From positions 372,001 through 436,000 of the forward strand of contig JAIVFJ010000017.1 in the NCBI GenBank assembly GCA_025765615.1: DNA of 64,000 nucleotides, given 5' to 3'. The translations under genes and the position numbers were made by a program. This DNA comes from Zopfochytrium polystomum (lineage: Eukaryota; Chytridiomycota; Chytridiomycetes; Chytridiales; Chytridiaceae). How positions within the stretch are numbered: the stretch's first letter is position 1; the number at the start of each line of letters is the position of its first letter. The notes below the pieces were generated by a model. The model ran no database searches and had not been told where the DNA came from. It worked only from the letters and a program-made list of their open reading frames with translations. Positions 23,294 through 36,749 of this stretch are shown in pieces.

Positions 23294-26200
23294 ATGAGCT
23301 GGCTGTCGCAATTCCGAGCTCTCGCTCGCAAGAATGCCCTCGTCGTCGTCGCTGGCAAGCCGCTGCTCACCTTCTTCGCCCTGCTCCTGCCGGCTGTGTT
23401 CGCCGCCGTCCTGGCGCGCCTCGGCAGCTCGGCCGTCATCACACTGGGCGACTCTCCCGGCTTCTTGGCCGGAAGAACGCAGCTGGCCTCGGGTTTCCCT
23501 CTGTCCTTGAACCCCGCCGCCGGAACTGCAACCAGCGCTGGCTCGGACACGCCTCGGATTCTATTCACGCCCAGCGGCGACCCAACGGTGCTCGCCATCA
23601 TGAAAACGTTTGCTTCGTCGAGCGGCCTGGTCTTTGGTTCAGACGTGCTTCCCTTTGACTCGGAGCTCGACGCGTCAGCGTACATTATTGGCCACGCATC
23701 CAAACTGTCCTACTCATCCGTCCCGGCCCGCAGCGGCAAGTCTCCCGGGGTCGACTGGGGTCTTGTCCAGTTCATGCCCGGAAACGGCTCTTCTCCCGGC
23801 AACCTTCCGTACACGATTTGGTCGCGTAATTTCGGAGGCACAAATTTTCCCGACCGGTTCGCACTGGCTGTTCAAGTTGCTGTCGACTCGGCTGTTCTGT
23901 CCTATTCCGCTCATGGCGGAGCAGTGACGTCGTCCTCAACTCCTGCGTTGTCGGTCGCGTGGGACTGGTTCAAGCCGGGCGGCGACCCCGCAAACGACGG
24001 GCTGACAACCAGTGTTTACGCGGACGCCACCTTGCAAGGCAAAGACTTCGACGTAATCAGCATGGTCACTGCCCCCTTACTATCCATTTCGTTCATTCCG
24101 CTTATGACCCTGGCAGTCGTCATTGTGGCCGAGGAAAAGAATGCAAAGCTCTTTGGCGTGCTGGTTCGGTGAGTTGTTGTTTGATCGCGAAAACTCCTTC
24201 TAGCCCACACCTCCGCTCATTTATCCTTCCCTACAAACAGGATGGGGCTGCTCGACTCGGCATTTTGGACGGCTCTCATTTTCCCGCTTGTGGCTGTCGG
24301 CTTGATTGGATCTGCCCTCACAGCTGGCGCTGCCAAATTGGCTTCGAGCGATGCTATACCGCTATTCCACAGCACGACCTTTGAAGTTCTCTTCATCATC
24401 AACCTCTGCTTTTCACTTTCTGTGATTGGTTTCGGATGCATCGTGGCCTCGATATTCTCTCGCCCTGTTCAAGTCAGCTCTGCGCTGGGTCTCATCTCTG
24501 CTGTAGCGTTCTTTTTGAACTTTGCCATCTTCGCAACGTTCACTTCAGCGACTGACGTGTCACTTCCAATGCTGGGGACACCTTTTTTCAAATCCTGTCA
24601 AGAAGTTTACGCCAAGATTCTTCTCTTTCTATTCGCTCCATTTGAGGCTTACGCCAAAGCCATCAACGACATCCGACTCATAACCGAGCCGACTTTGATC
24701 AACAACAACACCGGCCATGTATTTGATCTAAACTCGTTCTTGAACCCAAATCGTACAGTCGTTTTCCCCTCCAACCAGATTCACGACGCTTTCGTCGATA
24801 AAATGGGAGGCATTAATCCCGCCAGCGCCTACTTGAACCGCTACTATGCGCTTGATACCACCGCGACAACGACCTTTCTCATGATCGTCCAATTTCTGCT
24901 CTACGTCTGCGTTGCCTGGTACTTGAACCAGGTGCTCCCCAGCGGTGACGGCGGCGTCGGAGAAGGGTTCTCTCGATCGTGGTACTTCCCCTTTACATGG
25001 GGGTATTGGAAAGGCCAATCTGTGCAGAGCAACCGCCGACGCAAATCTGATGAACAATTGAGCAATGCGGCTGAACTCGGTACCTTGGAAGCTGAGCGCG
25101 AGAGGAGTAAGGCGGCTGGAAGCGTGCGGATGGTCAAGCTCTCCAAGACTTACCGCGCTGGAGTGACGGCCGTGAAGGAGTTTACGGGCGTTTTCGAGAA
25201 AGGAAGAGTGCACGCTGTTCTGGGACACAACGGCGCAGGAAAGACGACACTCATTAACATGCTTTCCGTAAGAATATTTGACTTTCGAATCTCATCGACC
25301 TATCTGAACAACACTCTTCTCCCCGATTAGCTCGTAACACTCCCCACGAACGGTGAATGCTTCATTCAAGGTTTGGACGTCCGCGAGGACACCGGCCCAC
25401 TCCTCCGTCGCATGGCCCTGTGCGCCCAATCTGACGTACTGTACCCATCTCTGACGGCGTACGAGCACGTCAAGTTCTACCTCACGTTTCGATACGGTCG
25501 CTCCGAAAACTTGCACGAGACGATCCTAGCCAAGCTCGCGGCCGTCGACCTTGCAGAGGTTGCACACAAAGTTGTTGGCGGTTTCTCGGGTGGCATGAAA
25601 CGACGCATGTCTCTCTGCCTCGCGACACTTGTGGATGAGGCGGACATTGTATTTTTGGATGAGCCAACGACGGGTAGGGGAACTTTTTTGGTTTTTGTTA
25701 AAAATGCGCATCGCTTAATCCAACTTTATGCCTCTCACTTCGCAGGTCTTGACCCCCTATCCCGCAGAAAAGTGTGGGACGTCATTCAAAAACTAAAAAC
25801 GAACCGCGTGGTTGTTTTGACGACTCACTCTATGGAGGAAGCCGACGCTCTAGGCGACTCTATCTATATTATGCACCAGGGCAGACTTCGCGCCTCCGGC
25901 TCGTCCATATTTTTGAAAGCGCGATTCGGTCGAGGCTTCCAGATTTCCGTGGCCTCTAAAGGAGTAGCTCCAACTCGAAGCGTTGCAGTCGCAGCAGAGC
26001 CCGAAATGCTCGACGAACGGGACAAGAAGCAAAGGAAGCCGGCAGCGCTGGGTTGGGCTATTCCGTCCTATAATCGTGGAAAGAAATCCGAGGGGCAACC
26101 GCAAGTCATTGAGTCAGGTGCGGATTTCGACTCTACGGCGACAGCCGAGACGCACAGCGAGAGGTCCAATTTGATTTCATACTTGGCGTACGCCCTACCG

Positions 26201-29200
26201 GACGCCGATCTGGTCGCTTCCTCCTCTTCGGCTTCGAACTCTTCGAGTTCGTCAGCCTTCGTCACCGTGGCGGTTGGTCGCGAGCAAGGTGCCCAAATTG
26301 CCGCCCTTCTGAGCGCATTGCGCGAAGACGAAACGCTGGACTGGTCGATCAGCAATAGTACATTGGAGGAGGTATGGGCAGCGTGAGCCTCACGAAATGA
26401 TTCTTCCTATTCTCATTGTGGCTGAACGATGCAGGTGTTCCTTAAAATATGCGCCGAAAACAAAAACGTCGTCAGCGACTCCGAAGCGTCGCCAAACCCG
26501 GACGGCCAGAGAAAGGCTCGAAAGGCGTGCATCCTCTGCGGCATCCGCCCAACGGCGCCTGTGACCCTTTACACAAAGGGTGGGAATGCCATCAGCATTC
26601 CTGACGTTGTCTGCCATGTCTGCGCCGAGCTGGAGGACGACGCAGTTACTCCGAAAGCGACCGCCGAAGACTCGTTTCTCATCAGCGGGCATCGCAATCC
26701 GAGCAAGACTGAAGGACTGCCGAGTACGGCAACCAAGACGTTTAAGCCCATGACGTTTTCAGAATACTCGAGGTTCTCTCAAAACAGCTACAGTTCTGAG
26801 GAGACCGTCGCGACGCACGAAAACAGCGGAGGACGGAACGACTTGATTTCATCTGTCAATGCTGACGGAGTCGTGCGCATCCCCGTTCTGAGCGATCAGA
26901 AAGACGGGCCCGTCAGTGCGACAGAATCTCGGAAGAGCAATAGCGGCGGCGGACAATGGGGTCGTTTCCTATTTCAAGCAAAGGCCATATTCGTCAAGAA
27001 CTTTGTACTAATGGTGAAAGAGAGGAAGACCAATGTTGGAAGCGCTCTTTTCATTTTGGCAGTGATCGTTGTTGCATCAGTCGGTGAGTGGGAGTCACAG
27101 CTCTTTGAGTTTCAACCTTTTTAATTGTAAGCTCTTGGCCCTGGGCAGTCAAACCTACACCTTCAAATCCATCAGGATTTTCCAAAGCTTCGGCCGAGTG
27201 CACAGACGTGATATTCTTCAGCAATGGAGGATATACATGCCAACCCGCTGATCTCGCACAAATACTGAAGACCAGAAATCCTTCCCCTTGCGAAACCCCC
27301 AGCGATCCTAATTCTAGCAGTGGGTCAGACGAGATTTGCGCTGGTGGTTCCTACAAGCCTTTCACATCGAGAGGCTCCCTCAAGAATATTGGGTATCAGT
27401 CTTCCAGCCGGTTTACCACTACAGACGGATCGGCTTTTTCGGCCTATCTTGCGGGCACCAATCAGTCCATCGCAGTGTTCGCGGAAGGGCAGACGACGGA
27501 AAGCTCTTTGAAGTTCTCATCACTGCTCTCACCCAACAATACACAGCTACTTCCGCTTTCACCGTGGAACCCACCCCAGCTGCTGTTCCAGAACGTCCCC
27601 CGTTCAAATATCTCATTCACTTCTGTCGAAGCTCTCACTGCGGGTTCAGTCCTCCCGAACGTTCCAAAAGCCGACGCTTCGTCGTCCATCGTCAGCACAT
27701 TTTCGGACTTTCAGCGGGTGCTGAAGCAAAGCGCCGTACTTCTCAGCTCAACTTCCTGCGGTCCCGGCAACGGAACCTCCAACTCCCACTCAGATATCCC
27801 CGCAGATCGTACGGGAGTTGTTGTGAGCACCATTGAAGAGTTTGCAGCACTGTGGCGCCAAGTATATCCCGACCTTGGCCTGCAAGTGAACAAGCTTGCG
27901 CTGGCGGCGGACGGATCTAACGTCGAAGTCGATTATGACATTGTGTCGTACCCCATATGGGAGCCACGGCAACCGTTTGTTCCGATAGTACGTCCTCAGT
28001 GTCCTTGCCTACAATCTCCATCGCCCTGACCTGCCCCCCTCCTTTTTACAGTATCTCTCGAACGCCACAATCGCGAAAAGTCTCTCGACACTGTTCGGAG
28101 GCACTATTCCTCCAACCCCCAACCCGGGGACCTGTTGGGTGTTTCAGCCCCTTTACAGCACACGCAACTCGATCGGATATTCAAGGGGAATGATCAACTC
28201 CATCAGTAACGCCGTCCTCGAAAAAATAGTCAAAGCGCGTGGGGCCGCCGCAACTGGCAACGAAACTCGAACGGTTCAGTCGGTTACAGTGATGACGGCA
28301 TATCTCCCATCCTTCGATCTCTCGGCGGCGGTCACGGGCAGCGATCAATCGCACTTGCTGGTAAGCTTTACTGAAAGTTTTTTCGTAGAGTTAACACCAT
28401 GGGGCTCTGTAGATGCGCAGTCTGGAGTTCATCTTTCTCCTTCTTGGCACAAGTGTGCTGATGCCTCGAGTTGTAACACTGTTGGTTCTCGAAAAGCGGG
28501 AAAACTTGGTCGAGTTGATGAAGATTCAGGGCCTGAGTAAGCAAAACTTCCATTACAGAAAACGCAATTATTCATATTCTCTCCAGGTCTTGCTCGTTAC
28601 TGGTTGGGCAATTACATTTTTGCGTTCTCGCTGATCACTGCAGTCAATATCGTTTTCATCATCGTTGCGGTTGGCGGCGGGAGCTGCAATGTCGCGGACC
28701 TGGGTGTCGGCGTGGCCATTGTCCTCATGCTCCTGTGGACTCACGCTCAAATTTCCATGGCTGTTTTGATCTCTTCTCTGTTGCAGAAGCCCGTTGTCGC
28801 AGCTCTTGTGTCGTACCTCATTTTTCTGCTTTCGTCTGTCTTCGGTCCATTCATAATCACTTCGGCCGACACAACCACAGGATCACTCGGCTACGCTACA
28901 TACGTCTTCCCACCTATTGGCTTTCTGAATGTCATGAACATGATTCTGTCGTCCGCAAGCGGGTAAGTCTCATTTTCCAACTAGAACCAGCTTCAACGAT
29001 TGACCCATTTACTTTGGTCCACAGCATCCAGATTTTCGGGAACACCATCGTCTGGGTGCTTTTCTCCACTATTTGGCTTCTACTTGGGTGCTACATCCAC
29101 GCCATCCGCCCATCACCGGTTGGAATTCCAATGGACCCGTTTTTCGGTCTCTTTGGTTCCAGAAAGTCATCCAACAAGAATGTAGCGGAGACCGCCCAAT

Positions 29201-30542
29201 CCTCAGACCCAGACGTTGAGCAGGAAATTCTTCAAGTCGAACAAAGCCTAAGCCAGCTGCACGACCCGGAAGAAGCCGTCCGCATCGCGCACCTTCGCAA
29301 AGAGTTCCCGCGAACGAAAAAAGTGGCCGTCCACGACGTTTCGCTTTCGCTCCGCTATGGCGAGACGTTTGGCCTCCTCGGACCGAACGGTGCAGGCAAA
29401 ACCACCCTTCTCTCCATGGTCACTGGCCTCATGGAGAGCTCCAACGGCTCGATTTTCATAGACGGCGACGAGGTCGGGAAAAAGACTGGTCTCAGCGTAA
29501 ATCGATCGACCGACGCCTCCCACCTCATCGGCATCACGCCGCAATTCGACCTGGTCTGGCCCGACCTGACGGTCGAGGAGCACCTGAGCTTCTTTTGCCG
29601 GCTGGCCGCGGGGACCCAGCCTATCCGCAGCCGGCGCGACCTCGCGACGGTCGTCCGTCGTATCGCGGAAGATGTCGAGCTCGCCGGCGACGCGTTCAAG
29701 ACCCGCGCGTCGGCGCTGTCCGGCGGCATGCGGCGGCGGCTGGCGATTGGGATATCGCTGTGTGGAGACCCGCGGATCCTCGTGCTGGACGAGCCGTCGA
29801 CAGGCCTGGATCCCGAGGCGAAGCGGGGCGTGTGGAGAATTGTTGAGAATTTGAAGCGCACCGGCGGCGCGGAGGACGCCGCGCGGCGGAAGCTGATCGT
29901 CATCACAACCCATTCGATGGAAGAGGCGGACGCCCTGTGCTCGAGAATCGGTATCGTCTGCGACGGTAGAATCAAGGCGCTCGGTTCACAGATTCATTTG
30001 AAGAAGAAGTACGGAGACGGCTTGAAGGTAACAGCGCCGTTGCTTCTTTCGAAATTTCACCGTCACATTCTAACCGCAAATAAATTGAACAGCTTACTCT
30101 CCGGTTCTCTGTCTCCACTCCCCCGCTGGACGAGAATCCCGTCCTGGCGACATTCCAATCTGCCGAATCCAAGCGCCTCAATTCAATCAACAGCGCCATC
30201 GACGCGGTGATGCAACAGTCAGCCCGGACGGCGGTGTCGGCAGCCGCTGTGCACCTCGACACGACTTCCGATATGCAGTTTGCGTTTGCGGACGCATCCG
30301 TCTCGAACCGCGTCGCGCGGGGCTCCGAGTCGGCGACACCTACGTGGATGGTGACGGTGCGGTACCTCGTTGACCGCGATGCGCTCGACATTTCCAAGGT
30401 GTTCCTCGGAGTCGAAAAGGTTTGTCGCGAGCTGGATGTTGCCGTGTGGGCCCTGAACGAGACCACTCTCGAAGACGTGTTTGTCAGGGTTGTGGAGGGC
30501 GGTGGAGGCAGTGGTGCCGACAATACCGGTGGGAAACAGTGA
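23294..30542 (+). CDS. Full-size ABCA-type ABC transporter
   Basis: Eleven exons: 23294-24168, 24241-25267, 25331-25673, 25746-26371, 26435-27083, 27149-27987, 28052-28360, 28413-28536, 28587-28962, 29025-30027, 30093-30542. All phases agree; 2206 residues. Layout TMD1-NBD1-TMD2-NBD2. An N-terminal membrane helix is followed by a large extracytosolic loop and further helices. NBD1 has Walker A GHNGAGKTT (about 620), signature FSGGMKRRMS (about 716) and Walker B IVFLDEPTTG (about 742). NBD2 has GPNGAGKTT (about 1841), LSGGMRRRLAIG (about 1953) and ILVLDEPSTGLDP (about 1974). ABCA proteins move lipids across membranes; the substrate here is unknown. Both nucleotide sites look catalytically complete. 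The linker after NBD1 has an unusual CxxC-x24-CxxC motif. ATG at 23294 was chosen because it precedes the first helix directly; an in-frame ATG lies at 23096. Confidence 0.94.
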
Positions 30543-31248
30543 CGCGTTCTGCGGGTTGACAAACTGGGGCCATCTCCCATTGTTTCGTTCCGGATTTGGG
30601 TTACTTTTTTGACGGCCCGTTTCACGCTGGCAAAGTTTACGGGTGTGCGAAAAACTCTTCCTGCCACATTACCGTTTGCAATCACTATTTTCCTATTTCC
30701 TTTCAGTATTCTTCGACCTTGTAGTTTTCATAGCCATCCAACAACCCTACCATTGTCCGAAACATTCCAATATTTGACTATCCATTTTTGCTCCCGTATA
30801 TTTTTTTTTTTCTTATGTCTTTATTCGCATTGCTTGCGTGTTCCCAGGAACAACGAACAAATAAAAAACGGTGAACAACTCTCGAACCTCTTCCTCCTCA
30901 ATCTCCACCTCCGCTCTGGGTTGATGGACCGGCCCTGGGTTGATAGACCGTGCGGTCGGGATGGGCTCCATACGTGCGTCGCGCGATGTTATCCGAGTGC
31001 GGGTTGTTGATCCGGCGATTTTTCGTGTGAGCCTTGTTTCCTTTTCTGCAAGGTTTTCGTGTGTGTCTCTCAGATCCATCTGCTCGCCGTCATCCTCACA
31101 CGCACACATCTCTCTCTCTCTCTGTCTCTGTCTCTCACCCCCAGATAGCTGATTTTTTTGCACGCTTTCACCAATGCGATCGCAACCCGATCCAGTGCAG
31201 TCTTGAGGACACGGTCGTCACCTGGAACCGTCGATCATTGCTCTCCTT
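30543..31248. other. Intergenic region between ABCA transporter and chitinase
   Basis: About 700 bp. T-rich runs near 30800-30815 and a (CT)n-like tract at about 31110-31135 lie in the presumed chitinase promoter and leader. No gene is seen. Confidence 0.5.
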
Positions 31249-32960
31249 ATGTCGCTCAAGGCAGCTGCCACGATCCTTGTGCTACTAAGTGTACTCGTCG
31301 CTTTCGTCGCTGCATCGAGCGTCGATCGATCTCTTGTTAGGAGGGCATTCACCTACCGCCCTTTCACGAAGCCTGGTCTCATCGGGTACTGGCCCAACTG
31401 GGGACCCTACTCACGACCCCAAAATAACATCGACCAGCTCAATCTGGACGGCGTTTCCGTCGTGTGCTATGCCTTTTGTGAGTTGATCGTTGCAAGACAT
31501 CTTCATTTCTGCTCCCAGCGTTGCTTTGCACTGATACTCAAGGCCCTGCCGCAGTGGACCTGAAGGCTGATGGCTCGGTTGCAAGCTCGGACGCCTCCTC
31601 GGACGCGACCCATGTCCCCATGCTCACTCAGCAAGTACGCGACAAATTCCCAAACCTGCTGACGTCCATTTCTGTTGGCGGTTACTCCCTCTCCCGCTAC
31701 TTCAGCACCGTGGTCGCTTCAGACGCTCTGTCGAGAGCTTTCGCGCAGAACATTCACTCGTACATGGACGCAAATGGCTTCGACGGCGTCGACATCGATT
31801 ACGAGTTTCCGGGTCCAAACGGTGCTTCCTGCAACGTCGTCAGCGCTGACGATCAGAAAAACCTGCTCAATTTTTTCAAGATTCTCCGTCAGGAGCTGGG
31901 GAACGACCGTCTGATTTCGTTTGTGATTTGGGTCGAACCATCTTACTACATCAGTAACGGCGTGAATTACCTTCCTGAGTATGCAAAGTACTTGTCCTAC
32001 ATCGGCGTCATGACGTATGATATGTACACAAAGCCACCCACCGCTGCTTACACGGACATCCATACTGCTTTGGGCGTGCCTGGCGCCCAAGATGCAAAGA
32101 GACCTGCTGCAAACTCTCCCGTCTATTCGACCTCCTCGTCGCTGCAAAACTTCATCAACGCTGGCGTAAATGCCTCCCAGCTTGTCGCTGGTCTCGGGTT
32201 CTACGCCCACACGTGGGCTGTGAGCGCCAAGGGTGACAACAACGGGTTGTTCCAACCCTGCGACAAACCCGGCCAAGACCTGACCAACCCCACCGGTTGC
32301 CCCATCCCAGCAGGTGACTATCTCGACGCGACTACAACATGCGACTTTTGCAATCCGTCCTCATGCACCCACAACGGCCAGTGGAGCTATTTCAACCTTC
32401 GCGGTTACAATGGAGTCCAGCGGAACGCCCCGCTTACTTCCGGGCCCACTGTCGCCTCCAACGGCTGGTCACGGGCGTACTTTGACTGGGCCCAGGCGCC
32501 CACCCTGTACAACCCGTCGTTCCAGCCCACAGATTCGGCTGGTAACGCCGTGGCCTCCGCATACCAAGCCTTCTTGACATACGACGACCCTGTTTCCATC
32601 GCCGCCAAAGCCTCGTGGGCAAGCGCCTCCGGCCTCGGTGGAGCCATGATGTGGGAGCTCTCGCTCGACTTTCAGGGGGAGCTGCTCTCTGCGGCAAAGA
32701 GCGGGTGGGCGGCTCCATCGACCTTGCCCGCCTCTCCTCCGATGTCGTCGGCAGCTGGCGCCCCCGCTTCAGGTACTACCTCGGGATCCGGTGGAACCGC
32801 GACCGTGTCGGGGTTGGGATCGGCGACAACAGCGACTTCGGCAACTACAGCGGTGACGAGCAGCCGCTCCGCAGCGGAAAGCAGTCTTGTGGCGGAACGC
32901 GCGGCAGCAGTCGGATGGATTGTGGCTCTGTTGACTTTGGCTATTGCAGCTGCGTTTTGA
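31249..32960 (+). CDS. GH18 chitinase with putative GPI anchor
   Basis: Hydrolyses beta-1,4-GlcNAc bonds in chitin, probably at the cell surface for wall remodelling. Exons 31249-31477 and 31543-32960 give 548 residues. A signal peptide covers about residues 1-23. LIGYWPNWG begins the TIM barrel. SVGGYS and FDGVDIDYE (about 155-163) are the GH18 substrate-binding strand and the DxxDxDxE catalytic motif, with Glu as the acid. MTYDMY follows later in the barrel. From about residue 470 the chain is Ser/Thr/Gly/Ala-rich and ends in a hydrophobic tail, typical of a GPI-anchored wall protein. A cluster of Cys residues around CDFCNPSSC sits late in the catalytic domain. Start: first ATG, followed directly by the hydrophobic signal. 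Confidence 0.93.
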
Positions 32961-34651
32961 AAGCGTCCGTTCCCGAATTTGCCCCAGTTGTATTTCTGGT
33001 TATTATTATACTTGCTCGCGTTTCCCCTTTCTCTTTTCTTTCTCTATTTTCAGGTTTTATGACCTGTGGGAAATAAAGTAGCAGCTGCTTCTCAATATAG
33101 TGGTAGTGTTCATGAGGCGGCTGATCGGAGATTTTGCGCCCCAGAAAATCCTCGCGTGGTTGCCAAATTTCTGACTTGTTTCTTCCTTCCAACGAACACA
33201 ACCGCGATCACTTCAAAGAATGCTCACTGCAGCACAACCCACCAACCATATTTTCAGAGCTAGGCCTCTTTTCCTTCCTTAATCTTCTTCGCCCTGTCGC
33301 CGTCCACTCCCCCGCGCTGCTCGGCATCATCGACCATCCTAAGCCCCACTGTGCGTTCGAGATGGGACCCGCGACCTGCAGGTTAGCAGCACGCCTTCGA
33401 CCGACCAGGGCAATGAGGATATTGTGCAACCATAGAATCATAATATAAACCTCTGAGCTCCAGTGACGAGGATCTTACATGCAACACCATCTGAGCCTCT
33501 CCCCGCCCGCATACATATGCACACTCTACTGCGATTCTAAACCATACTATCAGGCTGCGTATCCCAGTAGTTAAGCTAAGGTGGGTTACATTTCGCTAAG
33601 GATGGTTCGTTTACACTTGTGCTGCGGTGATGAGAAACATAGTCAGTTCTGCAACTGAATTGAAGTGACGATGCTCAAAATACCAAAACCTCTGAAGCCT
33701 GTACCTCCTTCTTTCCCCGCATATCCCCTTCTTTGTTCGTGCTTACTCACATTGCCCCAACGTTCATTTGCACAGGTCTCTTTTGTTCGTTCTTCAAGGA
33801 CAGGTCGTTTCTTCCATGGTGAGTTGTTTCTCCTTTTAATTCTCCAATCCAGCCGAAGTGATGATTACTTGTCCGTGTTTCAAATGAATTGCATGATTAC
33901 ACCTTTTGACTTCTGATCTTGGCGATGCTGGTTGCTTTCTTGAAGTTGAGTGTTCCCTCCGCTGACTTCTTCAGTCTCCCAAATCCACAGGTGGAGCCTT
34001 TCAGTTTCTGCGATCGACTGGCACCACCGTCTGTGCGAACAATGGTGTCACTTGTTCAGAAACTGCCCGGCTTTTGTTCAATGCCCCTTTTTTAGACAGT
34101 CCCGGCTGCGGCGTCCAACCGAGCCGAGAGATTCCCAGGGGCGGATAGGAGGGATGCGAAAGCTTCCCAGCGGATGCATATTAGAACTGCCTTTTTCGAC
34201 CTTCGTTCGGAGTGCAGCGTCAGAGCCCCGCAACATTCATCAATGAACAGGATACCCACGCTCCGACTGAACGTGTCCTAGACGGTGGTGAATGCGGCAG
34301 GTGTGCCAGCAAACCACCGCGCTTCCTCGAGAGGCCTACATCTTCTAATTTTGTGATAAAGCGGTTTGCATGATAAATTGATGAAGGGTCGTTCAGAGCT
34401 GAAGGCGCCTTGCGTTGATAGATTTCATTTTGTTGTATCCCATCGGACGCAGCTGTTCTGGTATGTGCCTTTTCGCCTGTTAGTGGATCAATGGACCCTT
34501 CCAACACACTTGCAAATCGCGAATTGAACTGGAAGACCCGAAAAAAATCTGTTAAGTGACCGACAAATCGCTGAAGACAGTAACCACACAAGCTTGACTC
34601 CAACCGATGGTGACAACCGCTGACTTTCGAACGTCCATCACAAACTGAATT
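32961..34651. other. Gene-poor stretch
   Basis: About 1.7 kb with only short open frames on either strand and no recognisable product. A tRNA-like string at 33338-33413 was considered and rejected. Confidence 0.5.
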
Positions 34652-35791
34652 GTGAGCAGCGTGAAGAAAGTTGCCGAGCAGGGAAGGCGAGGCGGGACGA
34701 AACAACGCAAGACGGAAGTAAAGACTCCATGTGCCTGCCTACCTGATGACGCCGAAGGCGTGACACGATGGTTGAGAACTATGACTCAGACGCCAGGATA
34801 TGAGGGCGCCGTCAAAATTTCTGGACTGATTATTGTAAATAAGCACCCCAAAGACATCCTTTTCCCAAGCAGCAGAGCAGCCAGAGCACCTCCATCCGGT
34901 TTTCGCTGCTCTTCAGAAAGTCCTGCATCCCTCCGCATCCCCCTCCGCCGTGGCGACCTCTGGGAAGGCGTGGTGGCATGGTTTGTGGCGACTTCGATAG
35001 GGCCCAGCACCTTACTCGGCTGCCGAGCCACGTTTCTGCGCTTTACACGGAACACACTCGGCGCAAACCGATCTCTGCAACATTTCCCTGAGAGATTTCT
35101 AGTAGTCGAGGGTTATAAGCAAAGGCCTACAGAGCACTCTGAAAACGGAAAAAGTATGGGACAAGCCCAATTCCCTCCTCAGGGTATTTGGCAAGTAGGA
35201 ACGCCAGCAGCAGCAGCTAGGCACCGTAACTGCCGAAACGGGACCGTCAGGAGTCAGGGTGGCACGATCCAAGGAGCTGGTTCAAAGGTCGCAACAACAG
35301 TGACAGTGACCCAGTTGCTACTCAACAGTCAAACTTGTTCCGCCGTTTGGCGAGTCAGATTCGATAAACCGAGCATGAGGCGGCTGATGGTTTATCTTCA
35401 GGAGCTGACAGGCTCCGAAGTAGAACTTGCCAAGATCCTGGAGACACCACCACACGAGCGAAGGCGGCCAAAGGCAAAGGACGAATGGGACAGAAAGTAC
35501 TGGTCCCCTGTTGAGGTGTTTGTATTGCTGCACTCAAAGAAAACCTCGTCCCTCGCTGCCTTTCGAAAAGAATTTATTGAAGTAACCAATCCTTTTTTTT
35601 ACTTCACAGTACTTTGTATCGCGAAAGATAGCAAAATGCAGCATTCTCGCGCACCGCAAGGCTGTTTCCCCAGCAACGAACAAGTGCCCGCAATCTCTCT
35701 TCCATATCAGCCGCCGTCCGTCGACTTCGCTTTAAGCTGCCTTCAGGGCGAAAGCATGCAACTTCACCAGCAGGTAATGACGACCCTGTAA
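34652..35791 (+). CDS. Unrecognised open reading frame carrying repeat module copy 1
   Basis: A 379-codon open frame without a recognisable domain. The first 200 codons have uneven composition. The region encoding LQELTGSEVELAKILETP with following basic residues and EWD..W (about 35395-35530) reads like a small helical module and is repeated downstream. Some internal stretches resemble intron (T-run near 35590-35600), so the true gene may be shorter or spliced. Function unknown. Confidence 0.35.
   Translation: MSSVKKVAEQGRRGGTKQRKTEVKTPCACLPDDAEGVTRWLRTMTQTPGYEGAVKISGLIIVNKHPKDILFPSSRAARAPPSGFRCSSESPASLRIPLRRGDLWEGVVAWFVATSIGPSTLLGCRATFLRFTRNTLGANRSLQHFPERFLVVEGYKQRPTEHSENGKSMGQAQFPPQGIWQVGTPAAAARHRNCRNGTVRSQGGTIQGAGSKVATTVTVTQLLLNSQTCSAVWRVRFDKPSMRRLMVYLQELTGSEVELAKILETPPHERRRPKAKDEWDRKYWSPVEVFVLLHSKKTSSLAAFRKEFIEVTNPFFYFTVLCIAKDSKMQHSRAPQGCFPSNEQVPAISLPYQPPSVDFALSCLQGESMQLHQQVMTTL
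35232..35550. repeat. Diverged direct repeat, copy 1
   Basis: Begins GCCGAAACGGGACCGTCAGG and shares several further blocks of 10-20 identical bases with 36225-36545 in the same order, including the segment coding for ELAKI and METP/LETP PHERR. The copies differ by many substitutions and several indels. Confidence 0.85.
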
Positions 35792-36224
35792 GTCCGTAGT
35801 GCATGGGGTGGGTTTGCTGAGGTGATACCTGGACGTAGTCTTAACAGTTCACCGTTGATGGTGCTTTCTCTTCCCGTCAGCCCTTCAGAGCCGGAACAAT
35901 ATAAAAATAAAAAATGAAAAAAACACCAGCAGGTAATGCCACAGCTGGCATATCTAGGAGACCACGCCAAAGCGCATGCCAACCAACTGGCAACACTGCA
36001 AGATGATCGAGTCTCTGACGACATTGGTTCATCAGTGGTGGGTGACAAAAGGGTTTTCAGCAACGCGAGAGACAACGAATGTCTTCCAAAATGTTTCAGC
36101 AGCTATCAGTGATCTCTCACCTGCGTCAATACTGGGTAGTGAAGAAGCCTCAGATGACAGCCCCCATTTCAGCTGCGCAAGCCACCGCTGAGGACCCTCG
36201 CAGTGAAGCACTGTAATCTGAATC

Positions 36225-36545
36225 AGCCGCCGAAACGGGACCGTCAGGAGAGAGACGCAGTCAGGGTGGGACGATCCAAGGAGCTAGTTCAAACGTCGCA
36301 ATTAATAGGAACAGTGACCAGGTTGCTGTTCAAGAATCGAACTTGTTCGGTTTGTGGAATTCTAACTCTCTGGAACGGCGAAACTTCAAGTAGCCGATTA
36401 ATCGCTTCAGGAGCTAACGGGCTCCGAAGAGGAACTTGCCAAGATCATGGAGACACCACCGCACGAGCGGCGATGTTTCCTCGAAAGGAGCCGGAAGTTG
36501 AAGATAACAGCCCTGTCGAGGTGTTCGTTTCGCCTCCGTCAAAGT
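36225..36545. repeat. Diverged direct repeat, copy 2
   Basis: Second copy, about 990 bp downstream of the first in the same orientation. The part coding for QELTGSEEELAKIMETPPHERR-like sequence is best conserved. The copy is interrupted by stops outside that part, so it looks like a decayed coding duplicate. Confidence 0.85.
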
Positions 36546-36749
36546 AAACTGCCGCGGTCACGGCAACTGAAACTACGCAAGCGGAAGTGAAGGTCGATAA
36601 GGTCAACGAGGCCCCTCTCCCTGACCCTCCAGTTGCTCCTTCATCCTTTCGACCGAACTTATCCGGATTCGTACTGCGTCCTTCCCTGGTCCTCCACGCA
36701 CGGCGCCGAGGAAAACAATTTAACCCCTACAGTTCAGTTCTTATACACC

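Noticed and set aside
33338..33413. tRNA-Ser-like string on the minus strand, with a D-arm-like part and CTGCTAA anticodon-loop-like part
   Set aside because: The anticodon stem pairs only partly, the T-arm stem does not pair, and no matching acceptor stem is found. Probably chance or a very decayed tRNA relic.
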